DNA of 64,000 nucleotides from Coturnix japonica (Eukaryota; Chordata; Aves; Galliformes; Phasianidae), in NCBI RefSeq assembly GCF_001577835.2, contig NC_029536.1, positions 4,774,001 to 4,838,000 of the forward strand, written 5' to 3'. Each line of letters begins with the position of its first letter. The stretch's first letter is position 1. The position numbers and the translations under genes are program-made. The notes beneath the pieces were generated by a model that saw nothing but the letters and a program-made list of their open reading frames with translations, did no database searches and was not told the origin of the DNA. Shown here in pieces: positions 34,331-46,400 of the stretch.

Positions 34331-35609
34331 GAAGCGTTAATTAAACACGTTCAGCCAACGTGGGTGAGCGGGAGCTGACGTTCCGGCCGGCTTCAGTCTG
34401 TGCTGGGCTGAGCTTCACGCAGTCATTAAGCGTTACAAAATACACAGCAGAAATTAAGCACAGCTCGGGGCGCTGGGAGCCCTTATCAAATGCCTTCTTT
34501 TCATCTGGTATCTCATCTGTTTCTTTCTGGAATACAGAATCTGCTGCCGTGATTTGCTGTGCTGCTTTTCTGCTGCTACATTCACTTCTCTTACATTTCA
34601 CTGTCCTTGTGCTGGGATTTCTTGTTGCATCCACATGATTTTCTAGTTTGTTCTGCCTAACTTTGAGAACAGGCAAAATGAATGGTCCTAATTGCTGGGC
34701 AAACACAGCATTTCTAAAGCTCAAATGCTGAACTGAGGCAACAACCCAATGAAATACAATGAAATACCAGTTCTAAGATGGTGATTTCAAGACACTTCAT
34801 TTTTCAATGCTGCCAGCTTCACTAACTGAAACAGACCCAAATCACTTTCACTTTACATTGCTGCCGTGCTTTGGAAGCTCCTGATCAATCATCAGCTTCA
34901 GGTGGGAGCCACAGCATTGGTGTTCAGCTCTCACCTTCAAAGCTCAAAGTGCTGCAGCTCTGGTTATAGAGTCATAGCAATATTAAGTTTCTCATTGTGA
35001 GGCTGTCCAATCTCTCCATTCTAAAATGAAAGCTGTTTTATGGTCTACGGGCTGTGAATGCATCATTAATATCACCACCTTCCATCTATTCCTATCTGAC
35101 AGCTTTGTTTGCATTCTGCAGCCAGCACAGCACACTTCTTTCCCCTTTCTATGCTTGCACTGCTCTGTGTGCTCAGGCTGGATTTGTTGCCTGTCTTTTT
35201 AAACAGAAGCAGCTGCCAGTTCCAGATGTTCCTGTGAGTACGTGCAACACGTGCTCTGAGCAGAGCTCCAACTTCCTAACAGCTCAACAGAGCAGAGCTC
35301 AGCTTATAAAGGCAGACTCACAACACACCCAACCTCTGTGCTGGGAGGGCTGAGATCTTTCCAGTTACTTTTACAGAGCACAGTGTGCCACCCCCTCTGT
35401 TCTTTTGCCGAGCTGCTCCCTGCGCTAGGAAGGAATTTCACACTTCAATCCAGCTCGCAGAGTTTCTGCACAGTTTGCTACTGTCTCTCAGAGCTGCGAT
35501 GGAGTCCAACGTTTTCCTTGGCCCATGGTGCTCACATCTGGAGAAGCAGATGGGAAGCTCTCATTGCTGGCACACAGCTGCTGGAGGGAGCAGGAATGGC
35601 GCAGATCCT
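34331..35609. other. Intergenic spacer between PLOD1 and KIAA2013, no gene seen
   Basis: The sequence is moderately AT-rich without recognisable coding, RNA or repeat content. It separates two head-to-head CpG promoters, so it may hold shared regulatory sites, but none can be named from sequence alone. Confidence 0.5.
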
Positions 35610-35611
35610 CA

Positions 35612-36062
35612 CCTCACAGAATCACAGAATGACCCGGGTTGGAAGGGACCTCAAGGATCATGTAGTTCCAACCCCCTGCCTGGCAGGGCCACCAAACATA
35701 CACCTTTACTAGATCAGGTTGCCCATGGCCCCGTCCAACCTGGCCTTGAACACCTCCAAGGACGGGACATCCACAACCTCCCTGGGCAGCCTGTTCCAGG
35801 GCCTCACCACTCTCCTAATAAAGAACTTCCCCCTAACATCCAACCTAAATCTTCCCTCTTTCAACTTAAAACCATTTCCCCTAGTCCTGCTATTGTCAGC
35901 CCTTTCCAAGAGTTTAGGGAGTAAGTTCCCTTCAGGCATTGAAAGGCTGCAATGAGGTCACCCCGCAACCTTCTCTTCTCCAGGCTGAACAAACCCAACT
36001 CCCTCAGCCTGTCCTCATAGTGGAGCTGCTCCAGCCCCCTGATCATCTTCATGATGATCGTC
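35612..36062 (-). mobile_element. CR1 LINE 3' fragment, minus orientation
   Basis: A well-preserved reverse-oriented copy: CACAGAATCACAGAATGACC tail, GGTTGGAAGGGACCTCAAGG, CCAACCTGGCCTTGAACACC, CCTGGGCAGCCTGTTCCAGG, then CTTCTCTTCTCCAGGCTGAA and CCTCAGCCTGTCCTCATAG. Its divergence from the usual CR1 text is low compared with other copies in the window, suggesting a younger insertion. It lies about 0.46 kb upstream of the KIAA2013 start codon, within the shared upstream region of PLOD1 and KIAA2013. Confidence 0.93.
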
Positions 36063-36199
36063 CCGTTTGTTACCATCCATCTTCACCACAGCCCAATACA
36101 ACAGTCGGGCCGCAGCGCTGCGACCACCCCTCTGCACTCCACACAGGGTGAAAACGCGGCTGGAACACAATGCGTTGTGCTAACGGGAATCAATGAGCA

Positions 36200-36520
36200 C
36201 TTATATTACGGCAAACTGCCTGAGGTCCGCTCCGAGCCGCTTCCACCACTGAATTCACCACAGACACAGCGCCTGCGTTGATCGCAGCCGGGCCGGGCCG
36301 CTCTGAGGTGTGGCCGGGCCGCCCGCCAAGCGCTGAGGAGAAGGCGCGATGCCACAACTGTCGCAAAATATCGCAAAGCGCCACCGAGCGCTGCGGGGTT
36401 GCCGTACGGCGCGGAGCTTCCGCCCGGCGGCAATGGCGGCGTGAGGGGCCGGGAAGCGGCCGGTGGGGCGCCGAGGCCGGGCCGGGTGTGTGTGTGCCGC
36501 CCCGTGTGTGTGTGCCGCCC
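36200..36520 (+). promoter_or_regulatory. KIAA2013: CpG-island promoter and 5'UTR of KIAA2013
   Basis: CpG density rises sharply at about 36220 and continues through exon 1. The stretch includes GGCCGGGCCGC, a GGCGGCAATGGCGGCGTGAG segment and a (GTGT)n-rich 5'UTR just before ATGTGGCTGCAG. The open frame extends upstream of that ATG, but conservation of the MWLQQRLKGLPGLL start with the human protein argues for initiation at 36521. Confidence 0.65.
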
Positions 36521-38992
36521 ATGTGGCTGCAGCAGCGGCTGAAGGGGCTGCCGGGGCTGCTGTCCAGCAGCTGGGCGCGGCGGCTGCTGCTGCTGCTGCT
36601 CGTCCTGCTCGTCGCCTACTGGTACCTGGGGGCCGGGCGGGCGCTGCACGGAGCCGGGCGGGGAGCGGAGCCTCGCGGTGCCGCCGCCCTGTGTGTGCAG
36701 GCGGCAGCGGGGCCCTGGAGGGCTCAGGTGGAGCGCGGCGATGCGCTGCCGCTGCCCGAGGACGAGGCCGGCGGGGGGACGGGGCCGAGCCTGGCGCTGG
36801 CGGGTAACGGCTTCGTGCTGCTGGACGTAACCGCCGGCCGCCTCTGGGTGTCGGCTGCGGGCTCTGTTGGAGGCCCGGCGCTGCTCACCGAGTACCCGGC
36901 GCTGGTGCGGCTGAGGGCGCTGGGAGGGCGCGGGGAGGCGAGGGCGGTGCAGGCGGCGCTGCGGGACGGGGCCGTGCGGAGGGTGCGGTGCGTGCAGATG
37001 GGAGCCGGGACGGGAGGAGCCGGGGAGTGTGTGACCGTGCGGGAGGAGGTGGTGGCACATCGGAGCCGGCCGCATCTCTACCTGCAGCGCATCCGCATCG
37101 CCAACCCGACAGAGCGGGTGGCCACCTTCGAGGCCTCGGCACCGGCTTCGGCACCTTCGCTGGGCGCCCGCTTCGCTACCAGCTTAGAGAAGGTGGAGGA
37201 GAGGCAGTTCTTGCTCTCCTCTGGCCGTCTGCTGCTGCCCGGCAGCCCCAAAGTGGTGCTGATGGTGGTGGCTGCTAAGAAGCTCGTGAGCCGGGTGCAG
37301 GTGGCACCCAAGTCTACCTTTGATGAAACCGTGCTGTCTGTGGTGTACACTTCGGAGCCCATCGACGTCTCCAGGCTGGAGGAGACCTTCAGCAAGCTGA
37401 GGGAGTCGGCCAAGAAAGAGATGCTGGAGGTGATGAAGATGGGGGTGGAAGATCTTTTCCAGGAGCACCAGCAGACCTGGTCAGACCTGTTCATTTCAGG
37501 TAAGGAAAGTGATCCTCAACCTCCAAACAGTTTCTTTAGAGATGAGCTCAGCTCTTGGTGACCTGGTTCCTATTAGGCCTCCAGAGTCACCCCTCCATGA
37601 TGGGTTTATTTCAGGAGGTACGGGAAAATAAGACAGCATTCCAAGTTTGGAATCCAGAACCTGATTTTTGGATGGTCCTGTGAGAAGCCAGGCAGGAGTT
37701 GGACTCCATGATCCATTTGGGTCTCTCTTCCAACTCAGACTATTCCACTTAGTAAAGTGGAGTCATCCTCACTGCATTAAAAGTAGAAATAGTAGAGGAA
37801 TGTTTCCTACCATAACTCTGGATGCACTGGCTTTCATGTCTGTAGGGACTTCACTCATTTACCCAGCAGGCCAGCTGCGGGATGGGCATAGAGCTGACCT
37901 CCAGTTGCATCATAAAGGACTGTCTTTGTACTTCTGTAAACTCCTGCATGAAAGTTGAGGATTGTCCTGCTGTTACTTCAGGGATGCTCTTTCTGCAAAC
38001 AAGATCTTCATGGCCTCAGGCTTTGTATTTTACAGCCAGTAAAAAATAGATGGTCCCTTAAAGATTTTTCTTGTGGTGATTGTCATGTTCACGTATGATC
38101 TTGTGACTCTTGGTTATTGTCCTTTATTGCAGGGATTGAAATGAGGAAGATCACAGATTCACATACACCATCCAGTGAGACTGTTAACATGACCCTCTAC
38201 TATATGCTTTCAAGCATGCCAGCTCCTCTGCTAGATCCACTCATTAGCGGTGAGGACAGAGAAAAAATGGAAGCCAGCTTGAACTATGCTGACCATTGCT
38301 TCAGCGGCCATGCGACCATGCATGCAGAGAACCTGTGGCCAGCAAAGCTGACCGGCGTGTCCCAGATCTTGCAGCTCTCTGACCTGTGGAAGCTGACCCT
38401 CCAGAAACGGGGGTGTAAAGCTCTCGTGGCAGCTGGAGTCCATGGGCTTATGCAAGGCATGGTGCTTAGTTTTGGAGGTCTGCAGTTCACAGAAAACCAC
38501 CTTCAGTTTCAGGCCGACCCCGATGTACTTCATAACAGCTATTCCTTACGTGGAATCCATTACAACAAGGATTTGATTAACTTAGCTGTTCTGCTGGATG
38601 CGGAAGGAAAGCCCTTCTTGCACGTGTCTGTGAAATTCCAAGACAAGCCAGTCAGACTCTATGCGTGTGAAGCAGGCTGCATGAATGAGCCTGTGGAGCT
38701 GACCTCGGAGGCACGAGGCCACACGTTCCCAGTCATGGTGACTCAGCCCATCACGCCTCTACTTTATATATCGACAGATTTGGTCCACTTGCAGGACCTG
38801 AGACACACACTCCATCTGAAAGCAATTCTGGCTCATGAGGAACACATGGCCAAGCAATACCCAGGTTTACCCTTCCTGTTCTGGTTTAGTGTGGCCTCCT
38901 TAATCACACTGTTTCATCTGTTTCTGTTCAAGCTCATCTACAATGAATATTGTGGGCCAGGAGCCAAGCCTCTCTTCAGGAGTAAGGTGTAA
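36521..38992 (+). CDS. KIAA2013: KIAA2013, single-pass-like membrane glycoprotein of unknown function
   Basis: Two exons, 36521-37499 and 38133-38992, join in frame (ATTTCAG then GGATTGAAATG) to give 612 residues, close to the human length. The start is MWLQQRLKGLPGLLSS, followed by a leucine-rich hydrophobic segment at residues 21-36 (signal anchor or signal peptide). A long lumenal region follows with conserved blocks NLWPAKLTGV, LSFGGLQFTENHLQFQADPD and HTFPVMVTQPITPLLYIST. A C-terminal membrane helix (about 573-594) precedes YNEYCGPGAKPLFRSKV. The C-terminal half is nearly identical to the human protein in my recall, while the GC-rich first exon has diverged. The function is not established. 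The protein ends at RSKV where human has a few more residues. It is head-to-head with PLOD1, as in human. Confidence 0.96.
37625..37745 (+). mobile_element. CR1 LINE tail fragment in KIAA2013 intron
   Basis: The terminal CR1 text is recognisable as CCAGGCAGGAGTTGGACTCC, ATGATCCATTTGGGTCTCTC and TTCCAACTCAGACTATTCC. The fragment is short, plus-oriented and diverged. It lies between the two coding exons. Confidence 0.75.
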
Positions 38993-41275
38993 AGCTGCTG
39001 CTTCTGGCTGCTTTCCTCTGGGTGTTGTCAGCCTATTTTTGTCAGCTGTGCCTAGGGAGTCTCTCAGATTGTGAGGATTTTCAGTCCCTCTTGCAATGAG
39101 TGATCTGTGACATCTTCTAGGGTTAGAGCAGGGATTGGAGCTGTAGGGCTCACAGATATTGGAAAGAGATAAATCATCGTCAGTCCTTAAACATTCCTAA
39201 GGCTGCAGATGAAGGCAGATGCAGCATTTCTGTCCTTTTCCACAGCAGCTTTGTCACTAGATAATGTTTCTTGTTAAACAGTATGGGAATGCTTAAGAGA
39301 GAGCTGCCATTTACTGCTGTGTGGGAGACCTGCATGCTTGTCTGCCTGCTTTCAGTGCGTGACCTGTCAAATGAGAACACACAAATGGAAGCTCGTGCTC
39401 TTAGGTCAAGGCGCTGACCTGTTGGGACTACTGGTTAACATTTAGAAATACACAGACACTGTGCAATACTCCATCATGCCACATTAGCACCATCCTCTTT
39501 AGAAAGTGTTTCTCCCATTCAGACAACATACATAGCTGCTTTAAGAAGAGTGCTGAGTGCTTTTACTGTGAGTTGGAGGTTCTGACTTCAAGCATCTCCC
39601 ACTTTGCTATAAATGAGTTGAAATTCTTGTTTTGAGTTGCCTAGAAAACTTGGTTGCTAGCAAAACCTTAGTACAGAATAGACATTGAAGTGATTTCTGC
39701 TCTTAGGACTGGTACTTTCTGGATGTGTGTTGGTCCAAAGCAGGAATGAAAAGTAAGCCTGCATAATAGAGCTGTCAGAGGAGAAAGTCTGGCTTTGGAA
39801 TGCCTCGTTTTTCCAAATTGTAACATAGAATTTTGGATAGTTGAATTTGGACAAATGCACTGGAGGGGAGGGGATGGTCAGCAATCTGATGGGTGGCAGA
39901 TTAGTCGGTCATTTTCCTCTCTGCTCACGGGCTTTGCAGTGTTAAGATCAGGCCAGGTCCCAGGCAGGTCTGAATACCTGCCATTCATTGGTGAATGAGA
40001 TGGACTATGTTCCTGGCTAAACAAGATAACATGGAGGAGGTAGAACAGATATTTATATCAAAGCCAGCTGCAGTTACAAAGATACAACCATGGTGAAACC
40101 CTAGTGCAAAAGGAGGAAGTGATACGGAAGTGATTTGAATTACACAGCTGCGTGCTGACACACATCCTGACATGTACCCTTGACATTATAAATGGTGTTC
40201 TTTTTTTTTTTACTGCTCTCTTGTTGCCTTTGTCATCTACAAGATTTGCCGTCTGCCTTTTACAAAAGGACTCATCAGCCATTACAACACATAACTGTCC
40301 CTGATGCTTTCTGAGATGCTGAGAAACTTCATAGCTACACACCAGGGCTGACCCAACACCTCTCCCTTCTCGGCGCTGCAAAAAGCTTTGCAGTGTACAG
40401 CAAACAAATCTGCTGCCTGGTCTTAATTGGACCTACTTAAAACAAAGATGGTGCAGAACTCAATTCTGAAACCAGAGGTGAAGTGGAAGCCAGCTGAAGC
40501 TCAAAACCTCTCTAGCAGTAGGCAAGATTGATGGTGTTGAAATAGCACTGAATCGAATGGGAATTTCCTGGTGTCCGAGTGAACTTAGTCCTGCTTTCAG
40601 CCTCCATTTGCACAAGACATCTGACAATTTTTCAGCTGAGAACAAGGACCTTTTGAAAGCAACAATCCTTTTGTGCCTTGTTAAGAAAGGAATCTGAGAC
40701 TTGGAACATGTGGTTATTCAAGAGTTTATCCCAGAATCTTGTATAACAGACATTTTCTTTTCCCTTATAAGCTGTGGAGTTCCCTAAGAATAATCCATTT
40801 GGTGCAAATACTTGAAGATATACCGAGTCCTTTGATATTTTGATTTGTTTTTTAATTTTCCAGGAAAATAAAGAATGATGATTCCCTTCAGAGAGTGAAA
40901 TTAACCAGAAGACTTCAGCATAACTTTCTTTCTGGTGTCTTTTAATTTATTGCTTGAGGGGTGGGGGAGGATGTTAATAATTTTGCCTCCAGTTCAGTAA
41001 TGAGGCAGTCAATTGAACTGTGGGTATCTAAGTGCGGGTAACGTCCTTTCAGCCTTTATGATTGAAGAGTGCAAAATCAGTTTAAAGAAACTGTTTTCTG
41101 GACTTGAACTTAGAAATGCTGATCTGCAGGTTTCCTCTTCTGAACATAGTGAGGCTTTGTGCATTGATTTGTTTTGTCCGTGGGGGGAGACATCTCACTT
41201 TGTAGCGATTTAAAGGTTGTTTGGTTTTAAAATACCAAAGCTGTTGTTTCTAAATAAATATTTCTCAGTCTAACC
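38993..41275 (+). other. KIAA2013: KIAA2013 3' untranslated region with two poly(A) signals
   Basis: After the TAA-terminated ORF there are about 2.3 kb of non-coding sequence. AATAAA occurs at 40866-40871 and at 41253-41258; the second is followed by TGTGGGTTTCTTTGGGCTCT, a convincing GU-rich element. Alternative 3' ends are therefore plausible. Confidence 0.6.
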
Positions 41276-41289
41276 TGATCACTGAAGTG

Positions 41290-43280
41290 TGGGTTTCTTT
41301 GGGCTCTGTTCTCTTTTTCCCTTACTTATATATTACATCCAAGCTTTATATTACATCCAAGCCTTACATTGCAACAACAACACAAGTGCTTGGGTTTAAA
41401 GGCAATACTGTGTAGAAAACAGAATATAAACGTGTCCTAACAGGAAACAAGCAATTTTAAAGGCAGAAGCTGGAAAGCACAATAACAGAAACACAGGATG
41501 GTGCTAATCTTCACTCCCTGGCTCTAGGTAACATCGTTCTATCTGGAGGCATGCAGACCAAGCTTAAGTTTGAGGAACACACATAGATAAATCATGAATC
41601 CATCCAATGGGATACCTAATAAATAGCACATTAAGTACATGGACAGAGTTATTAGCTATATGCTTTAACAACACACTGGATTTACCTGTATATTTTCTTA
41701 CTGAAGCCCTGTGAGCTGCTCAGATTCTGGGAAGCATCCAGCACGAAGATAGGAGCTGTTTCCAAGCCATCTTGGAATTGGGATGAGGTTTTTGACACAC
41801 AGAGCTGCCAACATACGACGTCTGTTGAGCCCAAGATACTTCAGCCTATTCAGACCAGAGCTGAAAAAGATGGATAATCAATTGTTACATAAAGCAGAAA
41901 TGGAGCAACAGCAAAAAAGCTTTGAGGGGGTTCTCCATTAAAAACATGGTTCTTATTAGACTCCTCCCCAGGCAATGAAATAGCTAATAGGATTCCTTTA
42001 CAAAGAGGAAAGGGAAAAATCAGAGAGAAAAGGGTTTCCCCCAATGTAGCAGAAGGTTGCTTACAAAATGACTGTAAAAATGCTTGAGAAAAACCCAAAC
42101 AACCCCATATTGAAAACTGAAATAGTAGCTGAACATCCAGAATTTATACTTAATTTTCATTGTTATTTAACAAGGAGGGAGTGGCAAAACAATACAAGAA
42201 AGCTGCATGGAACTGAAAGCAGGGTTCATTTTCCACATGTATAAATTCAGATGTTGTGAAGAGAGCCAACTAAGTCCTGATTTTTCAGGTTGTTTTTATA
42301 GCTCAGTTCTATGGTTGATCGATCCAGACTTTTGCCACATAATAAATACAAAATACTAGAACAGAGCTTGGTCGATTGAGTTTGAAGTTCAGAATACAAC
42401 TTGCTCAAGCAAGGGGTGATGGGGAATTCCTGTGGTGGAAGGAAAGGAGGAAGAAAGAGACACAAGGAGAAGTGTTGATATCGAGTCATTGATCTCCAGT
42501 GTCCAGTAATTAATTACCACACTAAGGAGTTCTTTTGTGGCAGCTCTTTTGCTGTGGTCTATATGCTTGAAGTGGTTTACTAACAAGTTGACACCACATT
42601 GCACAGCAGGCCAGCATGCTGATTTAGGCCATGAAAATGCTCATTTGGTGTAGTACAGAAACCCCATTTTCTTCCAGGGAGGTACTACTGATCTAAGAAC
42701 TGAAGGGGAATAGAAAAGAAAGAAAGCCTGGCTCACCGTTCTGCACCAGCATTCCTCCATCATCACCGACAGCTTCTTCTCTGTGCTCCTTATAGCATCT
42801 GCTCCAAAGCAATCACAGCTGGTTTTATTGAGGAAGGATGGCATGCTGAAGCACAACACAACTTGCTCTAGGAAAGAAGATACAGTTTTTCAGTCAGCAC
42901 AAAGAAATAATAGCCATTCAGTCAAAAAATAAAGCAGAGTAAAACAAGATTTCATGTAATCGTATAATCACACAACAACTAAAGCCAGAGGAGGTGGCTG
43001 GAAATGATTCCAATCCCTCTGATGTGTTCAAATCTATCACTGTCCAGACATATCAGATAACATAACTGCTCACATACTATCAAGTGTTTGACTAACTCAT
43101 TAATGCTTTCATTCAGGAAAATTAATGTTTTCATTCAGGAAATACCTTCCTGATGATCTCTCAAGGCAATGGGAAAACAAACAACTGCTATAGATTGCAT
43201 GTGACTCAATTGAAATCGCTTTTAGTTGAAGTTGTGTATTTAGCCCAGATTCAAGGTCCATCTGTATGGTTGTTTATCTT
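41290..43280. other. Intergenic region, KIAA2013 to elastase
   Basis: No gene is recognised. A duplicated 18-bp unit TATATTACATCCAAGCTT lies at about 41326-41361, and a local direct repeat of TTTCATTCAGGAAA lies near 43106-43142. The stretch around 42960-43060 weakly resembles the 3' end of a very old CR1 copy, but too weakly to call. Confidence 0.5.
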
Positions 43281-43290
43281 TTTCCTTCAG

Positions 43291-43369
43291 CATTTGTGCA
43301 TATAAAAAAATTTCCCACAGTTTTCCATTGGTATCAGAACAGTCACATTTCCCAGGGGTGAGATATAAA
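43291..43369 (+). promoter_or_regulatory. Elastase promoter: TATA box and possible PTF1-like site
   Basis: TATAAA at 43364-43369 lies about 45 bases before the start codon at 43414, so a short 5'UTR beginning near 43395 is expected. Upstream, an E-box CATTTG (43291-43296) is followed 20 bases later by TTTCCC (43311-43316). E-box plus TTTCCC spaced by about two helical turns is the arrangement bound by the pancreatic PTF1 complex in exocrine enzyme promoters. The TATA call is direct; the PTF1 call is inference. Confidence 0.55.
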
Positions 43370-43413
43370 ACAAGCTGTGAAGCAGAGCCCACAGCACACA
43401 GTTACCTGGCATC

Positions 43414-46400
43414 ATGCTTGGAATCCTCTTTGCTGTGCTGAGTCTGGCAGCTGCAGGTATGTGCTCAATTTCAACACCATTTCTAAAGGAAACATGACTT
43501 AAAATCTAATAACAACTTTCCTTTATTTTTCTTTTTGAAAAAGCAGAATGACACAATTAATTAATTGCTTTTGTTAATTAAAAGGTTCTCTCAGAATGGC
43601 AGTGAGGTGCTACGTTACTATGTTCATATCACAGAGGTTCAAGCAGCATCACTGCTCTCAGCCTGTAGCAAAACCTTATTTTACACAGCCAATCCATGGC
43701 AAATTGTTCTGCATTTGCTATGAGCTGCATCTCAGTTGACTCACGAGAATTTGGTTGAGCCTATGTGGTTTGATTACCTGCCAAAAACCAAATAGGCTTT
43801 ATATAACATCGCTCAGCCTTAACTGATGGCTGTATCTTCACCCATATCACATCCAATTGTGGGCTGTATCTCTGCCTTTCAACGTTCTACACAGTCTATA
43901 TTAAACCAACAAACAAACCAAAAGAACAACCAGCCAACAAACCCAACCCTCTCTTACAGAATTCTTTTCCAGTTTCTACTTTTAAAACATATCTTTGTAT
44001 GTTTTCCAGCCTTTGGCTGTGGGGTTCCTTTCTACCCACCTGCTGTGTCTCGAGTTGTTGGAGGGGAAAATGCAAGGCCATTCAGCTGGCCCTGGCAGGT
44101 GAGTCCTTCAATGCTTCCCTGAAATGATCAGAGCCATGATACCCTGCATGAGACCCTCTTCTAGCTTAAAATCCTCCCTTTACCTTCAAGTGGGAAGCTG
44201 TGATATGTATGCTGGAAGAAAATGCAACACTGGAAAAATCAGTGAGCAAAACTCTGAGCCTTGCTTGATGTGTGTTGATCCTAGGTCTCTCTTCAATATC
44301 AATCAAGTGGTCAATGGCATCACAGCTGTGGAGGAACCCTCATTGCAACCAACTGGGTGTTGACAGCTGCACACTGCATCAGGTAAACTACTGAGTTTAA
44401 GTCTTTGCTCATAAAGCAGTGCACAACTAGAGATAGATGAAGAAGAAAAACCACATTAATGCCAGTTCTCTCCTTCCCAGTTAAGAACTCGATGCTTCGT
44501 CCACTCTTTATACTACAGCAAAGTATAAAAAAGAAAAGATCAGGTACAAATATGATCTGCATCATCAAAATTGCTTCCATGGAGACAACCCCACAGTGCT
44601 TTGTTATATGTTCTTGCATATGTTCATGCACTACACATTGGTTATGGCATCACTAGGTGGTAGAGGAGATCATTGCATGGAACAGGAAGGACTGGCTGCA
44701 TGTTATTATCGACAATTTGATACCTGGCACAGCTGAATGTTAATTCTTCTCATGTCCAGTTCTAACACGAAATATCGATTGCTCCTTGGGAAATACAACC
44801 TGGCAGCTGAGGAGCAAGGATCCGTCACAGCCTCCCCAGAAAAAATCATTGTGCACCAGAGATGGAATCCATACAACGTTGCAAATGGGTAAGTTGGTGG
44901 AAAGTATTTATTCAAAAGCAAAGCAAAACTTCGGGAACTAACAAATGTTTGCTCCAGTCTGTAACCTTTCCTCCTCAAGAGAAGATAAAGAGCTCCCCAT
45001 ATTAATTGCTCATTGACTAATTGCATTTTTGGCCGCCATTCTGTATGCTCATGTTTTGGTGAGAAACTGCTTTTCTATGCAATAATTTCCTCCATAAAAC
45101 AGAAGGGAATGAACTGACCAAACAATTTAACCAGCACTTTGAACATCTTGAATGAATGGCATGAACATGGAGCATGACTGATAAATTAGTACCTTTGTAG
45201 GGACTTTGAAGGACTCTGTGCATGCTGGTGGGCTGAGCGCTTTAGCAAAGAAACCATCTCACTTTCCAGGTGCCTGTAGCTGGTCCTCACATATTCATCT
45301 GTTTTTGGTGAAGAGAACCTATAAGAGAAACATTCCAGAGTGCTGCCAGTAGGAAAGTGGGTGGTTCTGTAGGCAACAGTCTTCCAGTGCATGGATTTCC
45401 CCACTGCTTTAAGGGTGGAGGAATCTACTGCTCATGCAGTGGCCTCTTTGCTCCCTTGCATCTCTATTGTTTTTTAACCATTTCTCTTTGTCATTCTGCT
45501 GTGTCTTAACTATTTGCAACGCTCTTCATCCCCTCGCCCCTCTCATACGCATGCATATGACCCACAGGTATGACATTGCTTTGATCAAACTCACCCAACA
45601 CGTTACACTGAGCGACAAAATCCAGCTGGCCTGCCTCCCTGCTGCACAAAGCATCCTGTCATCCAACACCGCCTGCTATGTGACAGGATGGGGAAGACTG
45701 CAGAGTGAGTAGTGGGAGATGGTCAAAACTGCAAAACAAAGGCCTTCAGCACTGCCATCTTCCTAGGGGTTGACTGGAGAAAGGTTGTTGGTGATGATCA
45801 AGATCCCCTCAACCCCATGTTTACCAGGGCCTGCTTCACTCACAATATGAATTTTCTCTGCCTTTCAAGCTTATTTTGCTTGTAATGGGTCTTGTAATGC
45901 ACTAGAGGGCCCTTTACTGGGTTTTCAGCAGCTGTTATAACACAAATATTAACAGCATACAGGAGAATTTTCTAATCCTGATACACGCTGCTGAGTAACT
46001 GGAAAGACACAAAAGGGAATAGATGTAAAGAAAAATCCCAGAGGCTTCAGCAGAAGTGTCAGCTCAAGCAGCAGTTCCCAGAGCAGTAAGCAAATTCTGA
46101 CCAGAGAAGAGCCCTTTGTTTCTATAACAAAGGGACATTTTTAAGTGAAACACAAATTATTGGTAAATTACGGCCTTTTTTTTTGCTGAAGGAATGCAGC
46201 TAAAGAACAAATTATGCAGCCCAGATGAAGTTTCTTACCTGGAGGAATAATATACAGACCCTGGGAGAAACTTAGCAGTGCACTTCTGTTCTTCCTTTGC
46301 TGCCAGCTGCTATCATGACTCTTTTGTTTCTGTTACTTCCCAGCAAATGGAGCTCTCCCAGATGACCTGCAGCAAGGCCTGTTGCTGGTGGTAGGTTATG

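Noticed and set aside
36206-37075. 289-codon minus-strand open frame opposite KIAA2013 exon 1
   Set aside because: A shadow frame caused by high GC. The plus strand encodes the conserved KIAA2013 N-terminus.
42955-43065. Possible very old CR1 3' end
   Set aside because: Only loose resemblance (ATAATCACACAAC, CCAATCCCTCTG); no diagnostic CR1 run survives.
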